A DNA stretch of 64,000 nucleotides from Pelagadaptatus aseana. GTDB lineage: Bacteria > Pseudomonadota > Gammaproteobacteria > Pseudomonadales > Cellvibrionaceae. The stretch lies in assembly GCA_040365065.1 (NCBI GenBank), contig BAABNI010000010.1, positions 1 to 64,000 on the forward strand, read 5' to 3'. A program made the translations under genes and the position numbers. Every line of letters begins with the position of its first letter. Position 1 is the stretch's first letter. A model generated the notes under the pieces. The model made no database searches, was not told the origin of the DNA, and saw only the letters and a program-made list of their open reading frames with translations. Shown one piece after another: positions 9,742 to 19,081 of this stretch.

Positions 9742-10445
9742 CCGATCTCTCGTCTATCAGACTTTTTGCCACACACCCTCACGATTGCAGCTATCTTGAG
9801 AATCGTCAGGCCACGACTCTTTTTGTCGATCCTGAGCTCAAGATGGACAGAAGCCTCTACTCAAAACTGTCCGCCCTGGGGTTCCGGCGCAGCGGGGAAC
9901 ACCTCTACCGCCCTCGCTGCCAGAAATGCCGGGCCTGTATTGCAACCCGTGTTGCGGCTGCTCATTTCAAGCCAAACCGCAGCCAGCGACGCTGCTGGAA
10001 GAAAAATCAGGATATTGAAGTTCGCATTTCAGAAGAGTTAAACACGGCACTCTACTACCCTCTTTACGAACGCTATATCTATCAGCGCCACGCTGACGGC
10101 GACATGTACCCTCCTTCAGAAGAGCAGTTCAATAGTTTTCTGCTGAGCGCCTGGGATGTGACCCGCTATGTGGAATTCTGGCTTGAAGATAAACTGGTTG
10201 GTATTGCGGTTATGGATCAACTGGAATCCGATCTGACCGCGGTATATACATTCTACGACCCGGACCTTCCAAAACGCAGTCTGGGTGTTTTTGCCATTCT
10301 CTGGCAGATACACCACGCAGCCAAAGAAAACCTCAATCACGTCTATCTTGGTTACTGGATCAAAGAGTGCGATAAGATGAATTACAAGCTCTCATATCGC
10401 CCCGCACAGCTGTTTATTGACAACAACTGGCTCACTTTGAATTAA
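9738..10445 (+). CDS. bpt: Aspartate/glutamate leucyltransferase (Bpt)
   Basis: Adds leucine to N-terminal Asp or Glu, turning secondary into primary N-degrons. It has 235 residues. The cysteine cluster YRPRCQKCRACIATRV near residue 55 and the C-terminal YLGYWIKECDKMNYK are hallmarks of the Ate/Bpt family. It is coupled to aat by a four-base overlap. With both transferases present, basic and acidic N-termini can both be fed to ClpS, whose gene is 3 kb downstream on the other strand. Confidence 0.95.
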   Translation: MTDLSSIRLFATHPHDCSYLENRQATTLFVDPELKMDRSLYSKLSALGFRRSGEHLYRPRCQKCRACIATRVAAAHFKPNRSQRRCWKKNQDIEVRISEELNTALYYPLYERYIYQRHADGDMYPPSEEQFNSFLLSAWDVTRYVEFWLEDKLVGIAVMDQLESDLTAVYTFYDPDLPKRSLGVFAILWQIHHAAKENLNHVYLGYWIKECDKMNYKLSYRPAQLFIDNNWLTLN

Positions 10446-10526
10446 AGTCAGGCAACCTTCAGAACAAAAAAACGGCACATTGCAGTAAAAACTTCCGTTA
10501 TTTTTCAGCATTTTAGCCTTTGATGC

Positions 10527-10555
10527 TTGGCTCTACTGCGCTTTTCAGGCACAAT
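10527..10555 (+). promoter_or_regulatory. Candidate sigma-70 promoter for infA
   Basis: TTGGCT (10527-10532) and CACAAT (10550-10555) are separated by 17 bases, about 50 bases before the infA start. The -10 match is weak. Its position in the 163-base gap after bpt is the main support. Confidence 0.35.
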
Positions 10556-10608
10556 TCACGCCGTCTCAAATCTGGGTACTTTTCGAACTAACACGAGGTG
10601 GTTGCCGA

Positions 10609-10827
10609 ATGGCAAAAGAAGACAACATTGAACTGGAAGGCGAGGTTATCGACACCCTGCCAAACACGACTTTTCGTGTAAAGCTTGAGAACGGCCACAT
10701 TGTGACCGCACACATTTCAGGCAAAATGAGAAAGAATTACATCCGTATTCTGACTGGCGACAAGGTCAAGGTTGAAATGACCCCTTACGACCTGAGCAAA
10801 GGCCGCATCACCTACCGCGCCCGTTAA
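10609..10827 (+). CDS. infA: Translation initiation factor IF-1
   Basis: Small S1-fold (OB) protein that binds the 30S A site and helps IF-2 and IF-3 during initiation. It has 72 residues starting MAKEDNIELEGEVIDTLPNT and ending GRITYRAR, the standard length and ends. A good ribosome site (CGAGGTGG) lies about eight bases before the ATG. It is located between bpt and the convergent clpA, as in many gammaproteobacteria. Confidence 0.98.
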   Translation: MAKEDNIELEGEVIDTLPNTTFRVKLENGHIVTAHISGKMRKNYIRILTGDKVKVEMTPYDLSKGRITYRAR

Positions 10828-10890
10828 TCTCAGAATCTTCAGCTGAAGCCAGTCTCTCCTGCTGCCAATAACCGGCAATACAATTCAGGA

Positions 10891-13155
10891 TCAGGCTGGC
10901 TCAGTTTCCAAGTGCAGCTCTTTACCTTCAACCGTGACATGCACCACCCCTCCAGAGTTAGCCAAATCACCAAATAGCACTTCCTCCGCTAATGGCTTTT
11001 TCAGCATTTCCTGAATCAGGCGATTCATGGGCCTAGCCCCCATTTTTTCGTCGTAACCATTTTCAGCCAGCCACTCACGAGCCTCATCGGACACATCCAG
11101 CATGACTTTCTTGTCATCAAGCTGGGCTTGCAACTGCACCAAGAACTTGTCGACAACGGTTTTAATGACATCCAGATTCAGTGAACCAAATTGCAAGATG
11201 GCATCCAGACGGTTGCGGAACTCAGGTGTAAATGACTTCTTAATGGCTTCCATACCATCACTGGAGTGATCCTGCTTGGTAAAGCCAATGGATGCCCTGC
11301 TCATGTCTTCGGCACCGGCATTGGTGGTCATGATAAGAATCACATTACGGAAATCTGCCTTGCGACCATTGTTGTCGGTCAAAGTGCCGTGATCCATGAC
11401 CTGCAACAACAGATTGAAGACTTCGGGATGGGCTTTTTCAATCTCATCGAGCAGTACAACACTGTGCGGATGCTTGGTAACGGCATCGGTTAGCAGACCA
11501 CCCTGATCAAAGCCGACATAGCCAGGGGGGGCGCCAATCAGGCGGGAAACCGTATGACGCTCCATATACTCGGACATATCGAAGCGAATCAGCTCAACCC
11601 CCATGGTAGAGGCCAGCTGTTTACACAATTCGGTCTTGCCCACTCCGGTAGGCCCGGCAAACAGGAACGACCCAATGGGCTTGTCGGCCACATTGAGTCC
11701 GGCTCTGGCCAGCTTGATCGATGTAGACAAAGCCTCGATGGCCTCATCCTGACCAAATACGGTCATCTTCAGATTATCCGTCAGATCACGCAATTGCTCT
11801 TTATCGGAGGAAGAGACATTTTTTGGAGGAATACGGGCAATTTTGGCAACTATGGCCTCGATATCACCGACGCCAATCAATTTTTTGCGTCGTGATTGCG
11901 GTACCAGCTGTTGAAAAGCGCCGGCCTCATCAATCACATCAATGGCCTTATCCGGCAGAAAACGCTCTGTAATATAGCGCTCCGCCAATTCAGAAGCCGC
12001 TTTTAGAGCAGTGTCGGTGTAACGCAACCCATGATGCTCCTCAAAGCGGGACTTGAGTCCCTTGAGGATTTGAAAGGTGTCCTCAACACTGGGTTCATTG
12101 ACATCAACCTTCTGAAACCGGCGCGACAAGGCGCGATCTTTCTCAAAAATACCTCGATATTCCTGAAAAGTGGTTGAACCCACACAACGTAAATCTCCGG
12201 AACTCAACAGGGGCTTGAGTAAGTTGGAAGCGTCCATTACACCGCCAGATGCGGCACCGGCACCGATAATCGTGTGAATTTCATCAATAAAGAGAATGGC
12301 GTGATCCTGTTTTTTCAAGTCTGCCAGCAGACCTTTAAAACGCTTCTCGAAATCGCCTCGATATTTGGTGCCAGCCAGCAGTGACCCCAAATCAAGTGAG
12401 TACACCACACTGGCCTTCAGTACATCGGGCACCTCGCCATCCACTATACGCTTGGCAAGCCCTTCGGCAATGGCGGTTTTACCCACGCCGGATTCACCCA
12501 CCAGCAACGGGTTGTTTTTACGGCGACGAGTCAAAATTTGGCTCACTCGCTCTACTTCATGCTCGCGGCCAACCAATGGATCAATTCGGCCCAGCATGGC
12601 CTCTTCATTAAGATTGGTGGCATAGGCCTCAAGTGGACTAGGCGCCGGAGCCTCAGCACCACCAAGCGCATCTTCGGAATGATCCTGAGATGGCTCTTCA
12701 TGGTGTTCATCATGACCCGCTACTTTGGAAATACCGTGAGTAATAAAGTTGACCACGTCTATGCGGGCTACATTTTGTTGTTTGAGGTAGTAGACGGCCT
12801 GACTTTCCTGCTCACTGAAAATGGCCACCAGAACATTGGCTCCGGTTACCTCGCGCTTGCCGGAAGACTGCACATGAAATACAGCACGCTGTAACACACG
12901 CTGAAACCCCAGTGTCGGCTGAGTTTCACGCTCAGTTTCGTTTTCGGGTATCAGTGGCGTGGTTGAATCGACAAACTCAATCAGGTCACGCCTCAGGACA
13001 TTCAGGTCTGTGCCGCAAGCCCTTAAAACATTGGCTGCAGACTCGTTATCGATCAAGGCAAGCAACAAGTGCTCAACAGTCATAAACTCATGACGCTTTG
13101 ATCTGGCTCCTTTAAAGGCTACGTTCAGTGTCACCTCTAAATCTTTACTCAGCAT
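10891..13155 (-). CDS. clpA: ATP-dependent Clp protease ATP-binding subunit ClpA
   Basis: Hexameric AAA+ unfoldase that threads substrates into ClpP. Its 754 residues include the N-domain (about 1-145), which docks ClpS. D1 has Walker A GESGVGKTAIAEGLA and Walker B ILFIDEIHTIIGAGA. D2 has Walker A GPTGVGKTELCKQLA and Walker B VVLLDEIEKAHP. The loop SIGFTKQ in D2 is the ClpP-docking IG(F/L) motif, so ClpP is the expected partner although no clpP is in the window. It follows clpS by 43 bases on the same strand. Confidence 0.97.
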   Translation of the reverse strand: MLSKDLEVTLNVAFKGARSKRHEFMTVEHLLLALIDNESAANVLRACGTDLNVLRRDLIEFVDSTTPLIPENETERETQPTLGFQRVLQRAVFHVQSSGKREVTGANVLVAIFSEQESQAVYYLKQQNVARIDVVNFITHGISKVAGHDEHHEEPSQDHSEDALGGAEAPAPSPLEAYATNLNEEAMLGRIDPLVGREHEVERVSQILTRRRKNNPLLVGESGVGKTAIAEGLAKRIVDGEVPDVLKASVVYSLDLGSLLAGTKYRGDFEKRFKGLLADLKKQDHAILFIDEIHTIIGAGAASGGVMDASNLLKPLLSSGDLRCVGSTTFQEYRGIFEKDRALSRRFQKVDVNEPSVEDTFQILKGLKSRFEEHHGLRYTDTALKAASELAERYITERFLPDKAIDVIDEAGAFQQLVPQSRRKKLIGVGDIEAIVAKIARIPPKNVSSSDKEQLRDLTDNLKMTVFGQDEAIEALSTSIKLARAGLNVADKPIGSFLFAGPTGVGKTELCKQLASTMGVELIRFDMSEYMERHTVSRLIGAPPGYVGFDQGGLLTDAVTKHPHSVVLLDEIEKAHPEVFNLLLQVMDHGTLTDNNGRKADFRNVILIMTTNAGAEDMSRASIGFTKQDHSSDGMEAIKKSFTPEFRNRLDAILQFGSLNLDVIKTVVDKFLVQLQAQLDDKKVMLDVSDEAREWLAENGYDEKMGARPMNRLIQEMLKKPLAEEVLFGDLANSGGVVHVTVEGKELHLETEPA

Positions 13156-13198
13156 TAACTCTCACCCCAAAGCCGTTGATTACTTTTCACCGGGACAG

Positions 13199-13537
13199 TT
13201 ATTCCTCGTCCCCATCATCCACTGCCTCAATTTCACACAACAATGGATGTTCATTATCTCTGGCATATTGATTCACTAAAGCCGCTTTAGTTTCAGCAAT
13301 ATCCCGTGTAAAAACCCCACAAACTCCTTTTCCCTGAGTGTGAACAGTTAACATTACGTTCGTAGCCTGTTCCCGGTTCATGGAAAAAAACTGTTCCAGA
13401 ACATCTACAACAAACTCCATAGGAGTATAGTCGTCGTTCAACAGCACCACCTTGTACATGGATGGACGACGCAGACGTGGCTTCATCTCCTGAACAGCCA
13501 GACCGCCGTCATCTATCTCATCATTATCGTAGCTCAT
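13199..13537 (-). CDS. clpS: ATP-dependent Clp protease adaptor ClpS
   Basis: Adaptor that binds N-terminal Leu, Phe, Trp and Tyr and delivers such proteins to ClpA. The frame is open from 13618. I choose ATG 13537 (MSYDNDEIDD), giving 112 residues, because this acidic flexible tail matches ClpS proteins; ATG 13585 is possible. The core contains YKVVLLNDDYTPMEFVVDVL and VHTQGKGVCGVFTRDIAETK, which shape the N-degron pocket. It probably forms an operon with clpA and is divergent from cspD. Confidence 0.93.
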   Translation of the reverse strand: MSYDNDEIDDGGLAVQEMKPRLRRPSMYKVVLLNDDYTPMEFVVDVLEQFFSMNREQATNVMLTVHTQGKGVCGVFTRDIAETKAALVNQYARDNEHPLLCEIEAVDDGDEE

Positions 13538-13669
13538 ATTTAAGTCTAGCTGATTATTGGAAGAGTCAATTAATCCCGACAACATCACATTACCAATTAC
13601 GTCACTATAGAAACACAAGCCCGGATTTTACCTCTAAATGGCGTTTAAAACTGCTATTTGCCGGGATTC

Positions 13670-13698
13670 TTGACAGTTTTTAAGCCCTTGGTTATATA
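13670..13698 (+). promoter_or_regulatory. Strong sigma-70-like promoter upstream of cspD
   Basis: A perfect TTGACA (13670-13675) is 17 bases before TATATA (13693-13698). It points at cspD and would give a leader of about 145 bases, long for a small gene but usual for cold-shock genes. Confidence 0.65.
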
Positions 13699-13850
13699 TT
13701 ACCCAGCTGTTCACAATGATCATAAAACAAACAGCTCTTTACTGGCGTGGTGGGTATTTAGATGAGTTATAAAAACCCAGAAGCGACGGCGAAGCAAGTA
13801 ATAAAAACATAACAAACATTTGCACGAACCGACCAAGTAAGGAACTCACT

Positions 13851-14099
13851 ATGCCTACTGGAACTGTAAAGTGGTTTAACAACGCCAAGGGTTACGGATT
13901 TATTCTCTCTGAAGACAGCAAAGAAGATCTATTTGCACACTTCTCTGCCATTCAAATGGAAGGCTACAAAACCCTCAAGGCAGGTCAAGCTGTCAACTTT
14001 GACATAGAAAAAGTTGATAAAGGCTATCACGCCAAGAACATTTGTCTGGCAGAGAAAAGCGAAACCACACCCCCTGTTCAGGTTTTGGCTACTGGCTAA
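13851..14099 (+). CDS. cspD: Cold-shock domain protein, CspD type
   Basis: Single OB-fold nucleic-acid-binding protein of 82 residues. RNP1-type KGYGFI and RNP2-type DLFAHFSAI lie in the first half, and a short tail (SETTPPVQVLATG) follows the cold-shock domain, as in CspD rather than CspA. Its place next to clpS-clpA is the E. coli and Pseudomonas arrangement. E. coli CspD inhibits replication in stationary phase; whether this one does is inference. The ribosome site AAGGA lies seven bases before the ATG. Confidence 0.9.
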   Translation: MPTGTVKWFNNAKGYGFILSEDSKEDLFAHFSAIQMEGYKTLKAGQAVNFDIEKVDKGYHAKNICLAEKSETTPPVQVLATG

Positions 14100-14127
14100 A
14101 AAGCCCTCATTTTAGAGGGCTTTTTTA
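14098..14127. terminator. Bidirectional terminator between cspD and icd
   Basis: Stem AAGCCCTC (14101-14108) with GAGGGCTT (14115-14122) and loop ATTTTA, flanked by A and T tracts on both sides. It can end cspD transcripts on the plus strand and icd transcripts, 50 bases after the icd stop, on the minus strand. Confidence 0.85.
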
Positions 14128-14177
14128 TAGGCATTATTGAGCTTGCCAAGGCCACCCCTGCCCCAGCAGTAGGCGGG

Positions 14178-15434
14178 TTAGGGCATATTGTCGATAATCG
14201 CATCACCAAATTCTGACGAAGATAGCAGCGTTGCACCATCCATCAACCGCTCAAAGTCATAGGTAACCGTCTTGGTCCCAATGGCCCCCTCCATGCCTGC
14301 AATCACCTTGTCGGCCGCTTCATTCCAGCCAAGATGACGCAGCATCATTTCCGCTGACAGTATCAGAGAACCTGGATTAACCTTGTCCTGCCCTGCATAT
14401 TTGGGCGCCGTGCCATGGGTTGCCTCAAACACAGCCACGGCATCAGAAATATTGGCACCCGGAGCAATACCAATTCCACCCACCTGCGCCGCCAGAGCAT
14501 CAGACAGATAATCACCATTGAGATTGAGTGTCGCTATCACACTGTACTCATCCGGTCGCAACAGAACCTGTTGCAGCATGGCATCGGCAATCACATCCTT
14601 AACAATAATGTCATTACCGGTTTTGGGGTTTTGCAAGCGACACCAGGGCCCACCATCAATGGGGGTTGCCCCAAACTCCTGCTGCGCCAGTTCATAACCC
14701 CAATCGCAGAAAGCCCCCTCGGTAAATTTCATGATATTGCCCTTGTGCACCAGAGTCAGAGAGGGCAAATCCTGATCAATGGTGTACTGCAGTGCTTTGC
14801 GTACCAGTCGCTTGGTGCCCTCCTCCGACACCGGTTTCACACCAATGCCACACTGTTCAGGAAAGCGAATTTTGGTCACACCCATTTGCCTCTGAAGAAA
14901 ATCAATCACCTGTTGAGCTTCTTCACTGCCAGCTTTCCACTCCACACCGGCATAGATATCTTCCGAGTTCTCCCGAAAAATAACCATATTGGTTTTATCC
15001 GGTTCTTTAACGGGGGAAGGCACACCCGTAAACCAGCGAACCGGCCTTTGACAAACGTAGAGATCCATTTCCTGACGCAAGGCGACATTGAGAGATCGAA
15101 AGCCGCCTCCCACAGGCGTTGTCAAAGGGCCTTTGATACCTACGGAACAATCATTAAAGGCTTCTAGCGTCTCTGCGGGAAACCAGTCCCCCTCATACAA
15201 AGCCGCGGCTTTTTCACCGCAGTAGACCTCCATCCACTGAATATTTTTACTGCCGCCATAAGCTTTTTCGACGGCGGCATCGGTAACCTTGATCATCACG
15301 GGCGTGATATCGACGCCGATACCATCGCCTTCGATATAGGGAATGATTGGATTGTCCGGGACTTCAAGTGAGAAATCCGGATTGACCCTGATCTTTTCGC
15401 CACTCGCAGGAACTTGTATATGCTGATAACCCAT
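14178..15434 (-). CDS. icd: NADP-dependent isocitrate dehydrogenase, dimeric type
   Basis: TCA-cycle enzyme converting isocitrate to 2-oxoglutarate. From ATG 15434 (MGYQHIQVPASGEKI), preceded by GGAG, it has 418 residues like E. coli Icd; the longer frame to 15533 runs through the idh terminator. The substrate loop RENSEDIYAGVEW contains the serine that AceK phosphorylates in E. coli. NADP-site stretches near the C-terminus include ATHGTAPKYAGQDKVNPGS. It lies downstream of a structurally unrelated isocitrate dehydrogenase, separated by a long hairpin terminator. No aceK is in the window. Confidence 0.96.
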   Translation of the reverse strand: MGYQHIQVPASGEKIRVNPDFSLEVPDNPIIPYIEGDGIGVDITPVMIKVTDAAVEKAYGGSKNIQWMEVYCGEKAAALYEGDWFPAETLEAFNDCSVGIKGPLTTPVGGGFRSLNVALRQEMDLYVCQRPVRWFTGVPSPVKEPDKTNMVIFRENSEDIYAGVEWKAGSEEAQQVIDFLQRQMGVTKIRFPEQCGIGVKPVSEEGTKRLVRKALQYTIDQDLPSLTLVHKGNIMKFTEGAFCDWGYELAQQEFGATPIDGGPWCRLQNPKTGNDIIVKDVIADAMLQQVLLRPDEYSVIATLNLNGDYLSDALAAQVGGIGIAPGANISDAVAVFEATHGTAPKYAGQDKVNPGSLILSAEMMLRHLGWNEAADKVIAGMEGAIGTKTVTYDFERLMDGATLLSSSEFGDAIIDNMP

Positions 15435-15474
15435 GAAACTGACTCCTCTGCCCAAAACACGTATTACATACGCA

Positions 15475-15544
15475 ATAAAAAAGGCCTGGTGTCGGCCCGC
15501 TGAACAATCGTTGCAGCTAGTACGGACCGACAACCAAGCCTTTG
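15475..15544 (-). terminator. Long hairpin terminator between idh and icd
   Basis: Read on the minus strand, an arm AAAGGCTTGGTTGTCGGTCC (15543 downward) pairs almost completely with a second arm ending CAGGCC, followed by TTTTTTATT at 15482-15474. About 20 base pairs form, with a few mismatches and a roughly 20-base loop. It fits termination of idh transcripts, leaving icd to a promoter of its own in the 128-base gap. Confidence 0.7.
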
Positions 15545-15562
15545 GGGCATCAGCGCTAATCG

Positions 15563-17794
15563 TTAAGAGATTAACTCCAGAGCCGAATTGAACGTCTTGC
15601 TGGGACGCATGGCAGCAGATGCCTTATCGTCATCAGGTCTGTAATAGCCGCCCAGATCAACCTTCTGACCCTGAGCACTATTAAGCTCTTCAACAATAAT
15701 AGACTCTTTTTCAGCCAACTCTTTGGCCAGCTGTGAAAATGCGCCTTTGAGTTCGGCATCGTCATTCTGCTCAGCCAGAGCCTGAGCCCAGTACATCGCG
15801 AGATAAAAGTGACTACCGCGGTTATCGAGCTCATTAACCTTGCGCGATGGGGATTTGTTGTTGTCCAGAAAGCGGCCATTGGCAGCATCCAGAGCATCAC
15901 CCATCACCTTGGCCTGTTTCAGATCCAGAGCGCCCGCAAGATGACTGAAGGACTCAGACAGCGCCAGAAACTCACCCAGTGAATCCCAGCGCAAGTGACC
16001 TTCTTCAACAAACTGCTGAACATGCTTTGGAGCTGAGCCACCGGCACCGGTTTCAAACAGGCCACCACCGTTCATCAACGGCACAATGGAAAGCATCTTG
16101 GCACTGGTACCCAATTCCAGAATCGGAAACAGATCCGTCAGATAATCACGCAATACGTTACCGGTAACTGAAATGGTGTCCTGACCTTTACGAATGCGTT
16201 CCAGAGAGAACTTGGTCGCATCAACCGGGGACATAATGTAAATGTGAAGATCCTGAGTGTCGTGCTCCTGCAAGTACACCTGAACCTTTTCAATCAGCTG
16301 TGCATCGTGGGCACGATTCTTGTCCAACCAGAATACGGCCGGAGTGTTGGTCGCGCGGGCACGGCGTACTGCCAGCTTCACCCAGTCGCGGATCGGGCCA
16401 TCTTTTACCTTACACATACGGAAGATGTCGCCTTCTTCAACTTCCTGCTCCAGCAGCGTTTTGTTGTTGGCATCAATCACCATAATGCGACCTTTGCCAG
16501 GCGCAAGGAAGGTCTTGTTGTGCGAGCCGTACTCTTCGGCTTTCTTCGCCATCAGGCCCACATTGGAAACACTGCCCATGGTGCTGGGGTCGTAGGCGCC
16601 ATTGGCGATACAGTCTTCGATAACGGCCTGATAAACACCGGCGTAGCAACGATCAGGGATCACCGCCTTGGTGTCATGCAGCACGCCATCCGGGCCCCAC
16701 ATCATACCGGAATCACGGATCATAGCCGGCATTGAAGCATCGACGATAATATCGCTGGGCACATGCAGGTTGGTAATGCCCTTGTCGGAGTTGACCATTG
16801 CCAGCTCAGGACGCTGCTTGTAACAGGCCTTGATGGCAGCCTCGATCTCTTCCTGTTGGGAAGGACGCAGGTCTTTGATTTTGGCGTACAAGTCGCCAAT
16901 ACCATTGTTGGGATCAACACCCAGATTGTTCAGAATCTCATCGTATTTTTCGAAAACCGGCTTGTAGTACTCACGCACCGCGTGACCAAACATGATCGGG
17001 TCTGACACTTTCATCATGGTGGCTTTCAGATGCAGCGACAGCAAAATATCCTGCTCTTTGGCGTCAACGATTTCTTTTGCCAGAAACTCGTTCAGCGCGT
17101 TGACGTTCATTACCGCACTGTCGATCACCTCGCCTTTCAGGACCGGGGTTTTCTTGCGCAGAATTTTAACGACACCGTTGTCGCCAACATATTTGATAAC
17201 CACGTTGCCTTTTTTCTTAACAACAGTGGACTTTTCACTGCCGTAGAAATCACCCTCTTCCATGTGGGCAACGTGTGATTTGGATTCGGATGACCACTCA
17301 CCCATACGGTGGGAATTTTTCTTGGCGTATTCTTTTACCGAAGAAGCGGCACGGCGATCTGAGTTGCCTTCACGCAAAACCGGGTTGACGGCACTGCCTT
17401 TAACCTTGTCGTACAGGGCTTTGATTTTGAATTGGTCGTCACTGGTTGGCTCTTCGGGATAATCCGGGATGCTGTAGCCTTGGTCCTGCAGCTCTTTGAT
17501 GGCCGCGTGCATTTGCGGCACAGAGGCGCTGATGTTTGGCAGCTTGACGATATTGGCTTCGGGCTTATCAGCCAGTTCACCCAGCTCTGCCAGGTCATCG
17601 GCAATGCGTTGGTCTTTGGGCAGGTAATCTTCGAGGGTGGAGAGGATACGACCGGACAGTGAAATGTCTCGGGTTTCAACTTGTACGCCTGCCTTTTGGG
17701 CAAATGCTTGTACAATGGGTAACAGTGAATAGGTCGCGAGGGCTGGCGCCTCATCGGTTAAGGTGTAGATTATTGTTGGTTTTTCAGTGGTCAT
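15563..17794 (-). CDS. idh: NADP-dependent isocitrate dehydrogenase, monomeric type
   Basis: Catalyses the same reaction as Icd, but belongs to the large single-chain family of about 740 residues. ATG 17794 (MTTEKPTIIYTLTDEAPAL) with GGGAG seven bases upstream gives 743 residues; the frame extends four codons further without better support. Family segments include SNVGLMAKKAEEYGSHNKTF, RARATNTPAVFWLDKNRAHD and GAGGSAPKHVQQFVEEGHLRW. It is divergent from rluE. Pseudomonas carries the same icd/idh pair, where the two enzymes help partition carbon with the glyoxylate shunt. Confidence 0.96.
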   Translation of the reverse strand: MTTEKPTIIYTLTDEAPALATYSLLPIVQAFAQKAGVQVETRDISLSGRILSTLEDYLPKDQRIADDLAELGELADKPEANIVKLPNISASVPQMHAAIKELQDQGYSIPDYPEEPTSDDQFKIKALYDKVKGSAVNPVLREGNSDRRAASSVKEYAKKNSHRMGEWSSESKSHVAHMEEGDFYGSEKSTVVKKKGNVVIKYVGDNGVVKILRKKTPVLKGEVIDSAVMNVNALNEFLAKEIVDAKEQDILLSLHLKATMMKVSDPIMFGHAVREYYKPVFEKYDEILNNLGVDPNNGIGDLYAKIKDLRPSQQEEIEAAIKACYKQRPELAMVNSDKGITNLHVPSDIIVDASMPAMIRDSGMMWGPDGVLHDTKAVIPDRCYAGVYQAVIEDCIANGAYDPSTMGSVSNVGLMAKKAEEYGSHNKTFLAPGKGRIMVIDANNKTLLEQEVEEGDIFRMCKVKDGPIRDWVKLAVRRARATNTPAVFWLDKNRAHDAQLIEKVQVYLQEHDTQDLHIYIMSPVDATKFSLERIRKGQDTISVTGNVLRDYLTDLFPILELGTSAKMLSIVPLMNGGGLFETGAGGSAPKHVQQFVEEGHLRWDSLGEFLALSESFSHLAGALDLKQAKVMGDALDAANGRFLDNNKSPSRKVNELDNRGSHFYLAMYWAQALAEQNDDAELKGAFSQLAKELAEKESIIVEELNSAQGQKVDLGGYYRPDDDKASAAMRPSKTFNSALELIS

Positions 17795-17939
17795 CGATTC
17801 TCCCAATCGTTTAGGTGGGTCCTAAGCAAGCCATATTCCACAAGGTTTTTGACCCTGTAGTCACTTACTTTTGCGGGGCGGATACTACCATTAGTCCGCG
17901 CTACAGTACAGGCAATAAAAAGTCACATCATTTATACTT

Positions 17940-18596
17940 ATGTCTAATATTATCCTGATTAATAAGCCTTTTCGGGTGCTGAGCCAGTTTCAGGACGCTG
18001 AAAACAGGGCCACTCTGAAACAGTATTTACCAGACCAACCCGGCTTCTACCCCGCAGGCCGGCTGGACTATGACTCCGAAGGGCTACTGGTGCTAACCAA
18101 TTCCGGCGCCCTGCAGCATCAACTGGCTCACCCCTCCAAAAAAACCTGGAAAACCTACTGGGTTCAGGTGGAAGGCACACCCACTGACAGTGATCTTGCC
18201 AGCCTCAGAAATGGTCTGGAGCTCAAGGATGGACCAACCAAACCAGCCAAAGCCAAACTGATGGCGCCACCCGAAAAACTATGGGAACGCAGCCCTCCCA
18301 TTCGCGAGCGTAAAAACATCCCCACCCAGTGGCTGGAAATCAAAATCAATGAAGGTCGCAACCGACAGGTACGCAGAATGACCGCAGCCATTGGCTATCC
18401 GACCCTGCGCCTGATTCGCGTCAGCGTGGGCGATTTGAGCATAGGCAGATTGCAACCCGGTGAATATTTTGTGACGGAATTAAGTGAGCCCGTTGCAGCA
18501 GGCAGACCGCGTCCTAAAAAACCTAACAGAAAAACCAGCACCGCCAGCCACAGGGCCAAGCGCAAGCCATCTACCCGACAAAAGAGAACAAGATGA
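17940..18596 (+). CDS. rluE: 23S rRNA pseudouridine synthase, RluE type
   Basis: RsuA/RluE-family enzyme; E. coli RluE modifies U2457 of 23S rRNA. It has 218 residues with no S4 domain, starting LINKPFRVLSQF. The catalytic aspartate lies in GRLDYDSEGLLVLTN. NEGRNRQVRRMTAAIGYPTL is the family C-terminal motif. A basic Lys/Arg tail of about 35 residues follows the domain. No ribosome-binding sequence is visible before the ATG. The stop overlaps nudJ by four bases, the E. coli order rluE-nudJ-mnmA-hflD-purB. Confidence 0.92.
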   Translation: MSNIILINKPFRVLSQFQDAENRATLKQYLPDQPGFYPAGRLDYDSEGLLVLTNSGALQHQLAHPSKKTWKTYWVQVEGTPTDSDLASLRNGLELKDGPTKPAKAKLMAPPEKLWERSPPIRERKNIPTQWLEIKINEGRNRQVRRMTAAIGYPTLRLIRVSVGDLSIGRLQPGEYFVTELSEPVAAGRPRPKKPNRKTSTASHRAKRKPSTRQKRTR

Positions 18597-19042
18597 CCAG
18601 AGAAAACCTACCACACCCTACTGTTGCCACGGTGGTGGAACAGGAGGGTCGCTATCTGATGGTACACGAGCACCGGGATAACAAATGGGTATACAACCAA
18701 CCAGCCGGTCACATTGAAAATGGAGAGCACATCATCGATGCCGCCATACGCGAAACGCTGGAAGAAACCGCCTGGTTGGTGGAGCCCACAGCCATTGCCG
18801 GCATCAGTATGTACCACGCTCCCAATGGCATCAGCTACCTGAGAACCACCCTCATTGCCAAGCCTGTCAGACACCACCCTGAACGCGCACTGGACCCGGA
18901 TATTCATGAGGCGGTTTGGCTCAGCTATGAAGAGCTGCTGGAAAAAAGCGAACAAATGCGCAGCCCCATTGTCTTGAAAGTCATCAACGATGTGCGCCAA
19001 GGGCAGACGTACCCCTTGGCCATGCTTTATGAGCACAGGTAG
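18593..19042 (+). CDS. nudJ: Nudix phosphatase NudJ
   Basis: Nudix hydrolase of 149 residues. The Nudix box runs from GHIENGEHIIDAAIRETLEE, with the metal-binding glutamates in RETLEETAW. E. coli NudJ removes phosphate from HMP-PP and from nucleoside di- and triphosphates; the exact substrate here is inferred from family and position. It overlaps rluE by four bases and precedes mnmA by 39 bases. Confidence 0.9.
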   Translation: MTRENLPHPTVATVVEQEGRYLMVHEHRDNKWVYNQPAGHIENGEHIIDAAIRETLEETAWLVEPTAIAGISMYHAPNGISYLRTTLIAKPVRHHPERALDPDIHEAVWLSYEELLEKSEQMRSPIVLKVINDVRQGQTYPLAMLYEHR

Positions 19043-19081
19043 AATGCACGCCCTTTTACTCAGGCAGAGATTTCCAACCCC

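Noticed and set aside
17933..17938. TATACT just before rluE as a -10 element
   Set aside because: It ends one base before the only sensible start codon, so it could not produce an mRNA containing that start.
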